Source: Acanthamoeba lenticulata (lineage: Eukaryota; Discosea; Longamoebia; Acanthamoebidae). From it: a stretch of DNA of 64,000 nt. Location of the stretch: positions 62,001 to 126,000 of the forward strand of contig NAVB01000314.1 of assembly GCA_002179805.1 (NCBI GenBank). The letters run 5' to 3'. The stretch's first letter is position 1; every line of letters starts with the position of its first letter. The notes beneath the pieces were generated by a model, which saw nothing but the letters and a program-made list of their open reading frames with translations, made no database searches and was not told the origin of the DNA. The translations under genes were made by a program, and so were the position numbers. Positions 57,901-64,000 of this stretch are shown in pieces.

Positions 57901-60900
57901 GTACGCACTTTATTTATTTATTGCCGATAATTCCCTATATCTTTCTTTCTTTCTCTCTTTCTTTCTTTCTGGTTCTCCTCTTCTAACTGTGTGGTAAATG
58001 GAAAAGGCCTTTGAAGAGGAGGAGATGAATTCTGCCGCAGAAAGGGGCAAGGAGAAGAACCGGGACGTGGGCAATTGGACCGCGGCCGAAAAGCAGGACT
58101 TCCTCAAGTTCTTCTCGATCTATGGTCGTAACTGGAAGATGCTCGCCTCCCACATTCCCAGCAAGACTCAGGTGCGCCTGCCTTATTTACCGATTGGTGA
58201 AACATGATTACTTGTTAACGCCTACGACTTGGTGCTGTGTGCAAACGCAGTCCCAGATCAAGAACTACTTCCACAACTACAAGATCAAGCTGCAGCAGTC
58301 GAACGCGTCGTCCTTGGAGAAGGAGCCCGTTGGCCTGGCTGACAGTGATGCCAGCTTGGCGGATTCACTGCCCGCGCTGCCGACCAAGGGCAAGGGCGGG
58401 CGAAGGCGGAAGGTGCCCGTGTTGGGTGGCCTGCCGACCACGTCATCATCGCCACCGTCTGGCGGCACGCGCTCGCTCGAGGACAATGGGAGTGGAGACA
58501 CCCTGTTGGCCTCTGGCTCCTCCTACCACATTAGCGCTCCATCGCTGCGCGCCCCTTCGCCGCCACCGCACAAGGGCTCCATCGCAGCGCTGCTTAATTC
58601 ACCGTCGCTCTCGCCATCTCGCTCGGAGGACTCAAGCCACGGAGCCATCGACTCGGAGAACAGCGGATGGTTCTCTCAGCTGCCGTCGACTCACCAGCCC
58701 CATTTGACGACGACGCATGCGACCCACCTGCATGGCCACTCGCCCGTGGGATCGCACGTGTCCTCGCGGGATCCCTACTACGCTGGGCTCGGGATGGAGG
58801 CCTCACGCGGCGCGACACCTGCAACCAACAGCGGGCCTGCGGGTGCTGGTGGGCCGTCGTACTATTCCGCCGGATCTAGTGCTTCGACGCCGGTACCGCT
58901 TCCGTCCATCATGAGCCAACCCCTCTCCTCCAACCTCGCCGTCACCCACTCCCCGCCGTCCCAGTTGGCTCCTCTTCGGTTGTCCTCGCTCTATGCATCG
59001 GCCACGCCTTCCTCCGCCTATGACGACGTAGAGTACCGTGTGGATCCGGTCACTGGCCGCTATGTCGACGACAAGGCTCCGTCCCGCTATCCTTCCTCTT
59101 CTTCCTCCTCGCCCTCGGTACCGCCACCCCTCGCCTAGGCGCAATGTCTGTGCCTGTGTGTCTGTGTGAATCGCTTGCTAAACGCTGCGCCATCTATTAA
59201 ATGTTTGCAGGGCCTCACGCAGCAGCAGCAAGCGTCGTCCTATCGGATTGCGGGTGACACCGAGGCGGGCTACTCGTACAGCGCGCGGTCTGGACAGCAG
59301 TACGGGCAGTACTACCCGTACCGCCAGACCACGTCGCTCGCCTCGACGACACCGACTTCGAGCGACTTATCGTCCAGCGTCAGTCGACGGGACGAGAGTC
59401 CCTCGGCCTCTTTGTCGACGTCGTCGTCACTGTCTACATCGTCTGTGCACCACAGCTACCATCGCTCGACCGGAGGTGACGGCACGGTGCCGGTGTCGTC
59501 TACGTCGCCCTACAGCTATTCCTATTCACGCGGCTCCCTCTACGGCTCCACATCCTCTTCCTCACCCTACTCGCTGGGAAGCAACCTCTTTGCCGGTAGC
59601 GCCGTTCCGGCCCACCTCTGGACGGCCACTGCGCCAGCGCCCACGTCGTCTCTCATGTCCGCCACCTCGTCAACGTCCACGTCCACGTCGGTGCCATCCT
59701 ACTCCACGCTGGACAAATCGACGCGCGAGGAAGACGTCGCCGGTCGACCCTACCGGAGCTCCTCCAGCATGACCACTGCTCAAGCGACCGACGGCCTGCT
59801 CCTGCACTCGTCCTACTCTGACGACGCCCGGTCGACGTATCGCGCCACCTCCGCCAGTGCTGGTGGCGGGGCCTACCATCGCTCCACCGACCCTCCGCCG
59901 CAAGCGTTGACCCTCGACATGGCTCCCCGCACTGCCGAGATGGCGCACGCCTACGATCAGCGCAGCACGCTCTCGGCACCGCCGCCAACCTCAGCAGACA
60001 TCGGTGTTGGTGCGAGCAGTGGAGCTTCCTCTCACCACGCCGCCGCCACCGCTGCTGCGCCAACGCCAGCTGAGGCGGAGCAGCTGATGGACATCGAGGA
60101 GGAGGCCAGCGGCACCGTCGCGCGGGAGCAGCAACACCCTGCAGCGACCATGACGACGGACAGACAGACAACTGGAGTTAGCGCAGCGCGACGGTCTTCG
60201 CCGCTCGGCTCTCCGATCAGCTCCTTTGAGGCTGCGGCGTCGCAGCGTCCGGCCGAGACCCCGCACGGAAATGAGCAGCCCAACCAGCACGTTGCACTCC
60301 CGCCCGTCAGCCCCGCGGCTTCAGCGAGTGCGGCCGAGACTCGCCAGGACCGGCCAACGACCGAGGTCGATGCCATGGAGGTTGTACCGTCGTCGTCATC
60401 AGCGCCGCAGGACCTGCCCTCAGCCCTGTCTGTGACGAGTGCCCCACAAGACCAGAGCGCCAGCAGCGGCAGCGGTGAGCCTCGAACCGACGCTCCTGTG
60501 CTCGAGACTCGCTCGATGGACAACAGCGTGTTTGCCATGGCGGCGGAGGTCGGCATCGGGATGGGCCTCGAGTACATGCATGGCCACGGCCCGGGGCCCG
60601 TCCTCCCGTCGATTGGCTCCTTCCGGTCCGTCCCGGCCGAGCTGACTGCCAGCGGCGTGGATGCGTCCACAGTTCCGGCGGCCTCGTCTGGCTCGTCCTC
60701 GGCACCCCAGCCTGCGCCGCTCCGGCTGAGCAGCGATACCGCCGGAGCGACTGGCGCCAGTCAACGCGCCTCGCGGGCAGAGGCCGCCCCACAGCAGCAG
60801 CAGCAGCAGCAAAGCTCGCTCAGTGCCCCCTACGCTCCCTACCCACCACATCCGTATTCAGCCTATGGGGCCTACTTGGACTATTACTCGTCCTACGCGA

Positions 60901-61124
60901 ATCCTCCCACGGCCACGCCCAAGCAGCAACAGCCCAGCAGCGAAGCGTCGTCGGGCCACATGCCTTCTCTTCCTCCTGCCGGAGGAGCTGTCACGCCCTC
61001 TGCCGCTTCTCTGGCGCAGCAGCCCTTCTCGCACTCGCCTGAGCCCCAGCAGGCCGGTTCTGATGTCGACAGCAGCACGAGCGGCCAAGCCGGTGAGCCG
61101 ACCAACACCAACACTGCCCACTGA
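51949..61124 (+). CDS. NCoR/SMRT/Snt1-type SANT corepressor
   Basis: A protein of about 2,700 residues over roughly ten introns. ATG at 51949 (MFRENPKMGTPYDDWNF). A large disordered N-terminal part rich in Ser, Gly, Glu and Gln runs to 55200. The NCoR core then follows: ILTEEDLVQSIYQANRERL, YQENLETHERLRDNIKKALA, SEAEFAEIMFELAAQE and LARVPSMLDKSEREAVRFYD. SANT1 (NPWTDEEKKIFIEKY joined to LIYPKNFRKIASFLENKDTG, CVTFYYSYKNMLNLKKL) corresponds to the deacetylase-activating domain that binds HDAC3 via inositol phosphate. SANT2 is at 57725-57890 (SIAEYIGTKNQFQCKEYYHY). A third SANT is at 58075-58310 (NWTAAEKQDFLKFFSIYGRN, QIKNYFHNYKIKL). RPGPGRPPS near 57370 is AT-hook-like. The last 900 residues are Ser/Thr/Pro/Gln-rich. 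Stop at 61122. It probably scaffolds a histone deacetylase complex. Confidence 0.9.
52576..52593 (+). repeat. (CT)n tract in a corepressor intron
   Basis: CT repeats upstream of the acceptor TTGAGCAG of the fourth coding exon; probably an extended polypyrimidine tract. Confidence 0.8.
54026..54051 (+). repeat. CAG tract encoding polyglutamine
   Basis: Eight to nine CAG codons in frame in the corepressor give a Gln run in the disordered N-terminal half. A second CAG tract lies at 60792-60810. Confidence 0.9.
57941..57970 (+). repeat. (CTTT)n tract in a corepressor intron
   Basis: Imperfect CTTT/CTCT repeats occupy most of the short intron between the exons that encode SANT2 and SANT3. Confidence 0.85.
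60792..60810 (+). repeat. Second CAG tract in the corepressor
   Basis: In-frame CAG repeats encode six to seven Gln in the C-terminal low-complexity region. Confidence 0.85.
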
Positions 61125-61285
61125 GGGAGAGAGCTTTTTACCTCCTTCCTTCCTCCCTCCTCCTGTCGCGGGCGCTTTGTACATAAACCGCGGTTTTTTG
61201 TCGTGCACACGTCATCCTCTTGTGTGAGGAAGGAACGGGAACGCAAACTGGATGACGATGAGAACTCTCCTCTCTCCTTGTTTTG

Positions 61286-63739
61286 TTAAGGGTACCAGAA
61301 CTTGAGAATCCACCAAGTGGAGGTACAGGCGCGGACGTCTTCGTCGGCCTCGACTGGCTTGCGGAAGAGCAGGAGGAGGTAGGCGAAGCACAGCACCACA
61401 CTGAGCAGGAGAAGGATCTCGATGTGTTGGAAGTTGCCGTCCAGGAGACCCAGCCCAACGCCGGCCAGGGGAAACTGCGCCGCGGCCACTCCGGTCATCA
61501 CCAGAGCCAGTAACCGCTGGAGCGCTTCGTGATACCGCAGACCGAACCTGTGTGTGTGTGTGTGCGCGAGCGGAGCGGGGCTTGTCAATTGGACGAGGCG
61601 AAAGAAGGGAGAGAAGAGGAGGAAAGGGCCTTCAATAAAGGCGTACACGCTCTCCAGGTAGTCCACCGCGGAAATGTAAACAAACTGGCGGCACACAGCG
61701 TAGAAGATAAGCAAGGGGCTGAAAGTCGCCCACTGGGCCGGGAAAAGCGCCTGAAGCGAACACACAACGTGCAAAGATGAAGAGTTGGTCCCTGAGCGGA
61801 AAGACAAATTTGGTTGTTGTAAGAACAGCCCAAAGGCGCACGAACCAGTATTCCATAGATGATGGAGAAGACGTTGGTGAGGGTGAACGCGAGGTTGAAT
61901 CCGCGCTTCTCCGCGCAGTAGTGTGCGCCCAAAAAGGCAAGCGAGCCACATGTGAGCGCCACGCTCCAGGCATCGATTCGCAGCGAAACAAAGTCTGCAG
62001 AGACGAAAAGGGGATCTAGAGTTAGATTGCCCCTCCCCCCCCCTCTCCAGCTAACACCTGAACCGAAGCCGCGCGATGGTGGTGGGACTTACCAGAGCCG
62101 GCCGAGTTTTCGGTGGCGACGAGCTGCGGCAGAAGTGTCCCGGTGAGGAAATCGAGTCGCAGGAGATGGAACCCGAAAAACACTACAATAAATAAATACT
62201 CTGGCGACACCACCTGGAAGAGGTTGATCAAAACATGTTAGATTGGAGAGGGAGGGGGGGGGGTTGAACGAGGAAGTACAGCCAGCGAGCTGAGCAACAG
62301 GAGATGGAGACGTACGGCAGGCAAAAATGAAAGGCGGGAAAGATAGGCATCGTCGGTGGCATCGTCATCGTCGTTGAAGATGTCGTCCTCGTCGTCTTCG
62401 CTGATCATGACATTGCTGTCTTGCTGCAATCTACGCATGTATGGACACCAACGCAAGTGTGGCCTCTCGTGATTGAGCCCAAGGCCTGCGCTGCCGGTGG
62501 GACCACAAGGGTTTATACGAGGGTTAAAGCGTACCCGGGTAGTCTGACGAAGGGTCGATTGGGCCAAAAGAGGATCGCTGTGATGAAGCAGAAGAAGGCC
62601 ACCCCCATGAGGCCCACCAACGAAACCCGCAAGTCGAGGCTGATCCACTCCTCGAGAAACTACACCACCCGTCACACACACACACACACACGCCACCACA
62701 TGTGTCGTGAATGAGTGCGGACAGCAGGGCTAGGCACGGACACAGCGTTGGCCTTCAATGTTTTCTAAAACATACCTTGAGCGCGAAGAAGACTCCGCTA
62801 CTCGCTTGGAAGGCGCCCACTAAGATGGCGCCCTGCATGAAAAAGAAAATAAAAATAATAAAATAGAAATAGAGGTGAACGGGCTGGCCCCCTTTCGCGC
62901 TGGCGTGGGTGGCCCAAGTGATTTTGGGGGGGGGGGTACCGCAGTGCGCTCGGCGCCCGGGAAGAGGTTGGCGAATTGGAGACAGGCGAGGTGGATGGCG
63001 CCGCTGCCCACGCCGATCAGGCCAAACGCGTAGGGGTAAAGGTCCACCTCTGGCGTTTATAAACAAGAACATGTTTCCCGCTGATAGATGAGCCACAAGG
63101 CCTGGTGATGATGAGGAGGAGGGAGGAGAGAGTGCACGGAAGGGGGGGGGGACACGCACCCTGGTCTAGAGCGATGATCAGGAGGAAGGAGCCCAGGCCC
63201 ATCACAATGGAACCGACGACGGTGGTACGCTTGGCGCCAAAGGTGTCCATGAACCAACCAAAGGCTGCGCGGCTGGCGTACATGCCCATGAGGCCGAGCA
63301 CGTACACGAGCGCCAAGCGCGCCTGCTGTTCTCGGCACCAGTTGGGCGACAGTGGCGGCACAGCTCCATCGGCGTCGCGCTCGGTCGTGTCGGACGCGCC
63401 CGTGCCGGCGTCGGGGGCGGGGCAGTAGGCGCGATAGACATCGCGCTGATAGAGCAGAGCGGCGAGGGCGGCCCAGCCGAGAACGATCCCAGAACAGCAC
63501 AGCGTCTGGAGGAAGGCGAGGCTGAAGAGGAAGTATCGGTACCGGCCCTTGTAGAAGCGCTTGCGCCGCAGCTCATCTCGCTCTCTGTATTTGGGGTGAA
63601 TTGGTGTTCGCTCCTCTTCGGAGTCGTCATCGTCGTCATCGTCCATGTAATCGTCCTCGTCATCGTTATCCTCTTCGTCGTAGATGCCGCCGTTGTAGCT
63701 TCTTCGCCATGTGTTCTTCTTGCCGCTTCTGCCGTCCAT
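61286..63739 (-). CDS. Major facilitator superfamily carrier, SLC43/FMP42-like
   Basis: ATG at 63739 (MDGRSGKKNTWRRSYNGG). An acidic N-terminal cytosolic run of about 30 Asp/Glu residues precedes RRKRFYKGRYRYFLFSLAFL. Membrane segments follow in MFS order: LQTLCCSGIVLGWAALAALL, VYVLGLMGMYASRAAFGWFM, DTFGAKRTTVVGSIVMGLGS (the MFS loop 2-3 region), YAFGLIGVGSGAIHLACLQF, GAFQASSGVFFALK, SLVGLMGVAFFCFITAILFW, then a second acidic loop (SEDDEDDIFNDDDDATDD). The second six-helix bundle runs LFIVVFFGFHLLRLDFLTGT, SVALTCGSLAFLGAHYCAEK, FTLTNVFSIIYGIL, QFVYISAVDYLE, LLALVMTGVAAAQFPLAGVG and IEILLLLSVVLCFAYLLLLF. Stop at 61286. The two-block layout with PYAFGLIGVGSG and GAFQASS resembles SLC43 amino-acid carriers and yeast Fmp42. 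The substrate is inference. Confidence 0.78.
61549..61564 (+). repeat. (TG)n microsatellite in an MFS-gene intron
   Basis: Eight TG units in the intron before the last exon of the carrier gene. Confidence 0.85.
62673..62691 (+). repeat. (CA)n microsatellite in an MFS-gene intron
   Basis: About nine CA units in an intron of the same gene. In this minus-strand gene the transcript carries a TG run. Confidence 0.85.
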
Positions 63740-64000
63740 GAACTACTCCTCTTCCTCAAGCTACACCGCCGCGCGGCTGCGCTTTCGACGAGTTCTGTGT
63801 GTGGGTGCGACCACGTCGAGGTATGTGTGCAAAGGCGTCCTCTGTGCTGTTGTTGGGTTGCTCCCTCCACAAGTGGACCTGGGAGACACCGGGTGAGTTG
63901 GCGTCTTTCTCCACGTGCCGAATCTCTCTCTCTCTCTCGAGAGGGATGATGTTTTCATGCAAACAACCCCTTAAAATCTCTCTGGTGGTTGGCACATTGA

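Noticed and set aside
1..64000. CRISPR array, prophage or viral integration, rRNA
   Set aside because: No spaced direct repeats, phage structural genes, viral hallmark genes or rRNA blocks were seen. Spliced eukaryotic genes fill the window.

Overview
This is nuclear DNA from a free-living amoeba, most likely Acanthamoeba. Evidence: GC-rich coding sequence, many short GT-AG introns (often GTACG donors), densely packed genes on both strands, and amoebozoan-type gene content (WASP, RasGEF, RFX, NCoR-like and QTGAL-like proteins, plus a large secreted family I do not recognise). I see no prophage, CRISPR, operon or rRNA. Species assignment is inference.

Layout. 1-1065: 3' end of a PH-domain protein, probably a RhoGEF. 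1310-3322: WASP. 3724-15947: a cluster of four paralogous secreted proteins (A minus, B minus, C plus, D plus). B and D lack the C-terminal half. A small secreted ependymin-like gene and a nucleoside hydrolase lie between C and D. 16039-18103: B3GNTL1/QTGAL-type glycosyltransferase. 18179-18707: secreted Cys-rich protein with a perfect 39-bp palindrome just upstream. 19106-27493: housekeeping genes (CHMP1, ASNSD1, VAP, a tiny membrane protein, RFC5). 27659-30599: calponin-homology/coiled-coil/SBF2-like protein. 30791-33496: two tandem Hsp20 genes. 33720-34398: F-box-like protein. 34537-38928: RasGEF. 39240-40908: EI24-like membrane protein and a possible 57-residue membrane peptide. 41381-44213: RFX factor. 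44347-46781: DeSI protease fused to a PUL domain. 47027-47686: Ure2-type GST. 47861-51483: NOG2 ribosome-assembly GTPase. 51949-61124: a giant NCoR/SMRT-type SANT corepressor. 61286-63739: SLC43-like MFS carrier.

Themes. Actin and small-GTPase signalling is represented by the PH protein, WASP, the CH protein and RasGEF. Membrane contact and ESCRT are represented by VAP and CHMP1, protein quality control by the Hsp20s, DeSI-PUL and F-box proteins, and nuclear control by RFX and NCoR. The window is mostly core genome. The accessory part is the 3.7-16 kb secreted-paralog cluster, where near-identical exons flank unrelated introns. Exon joins were made by eye from GT-AG signals and reading frame, so gene ends are firmer than internal junctions.
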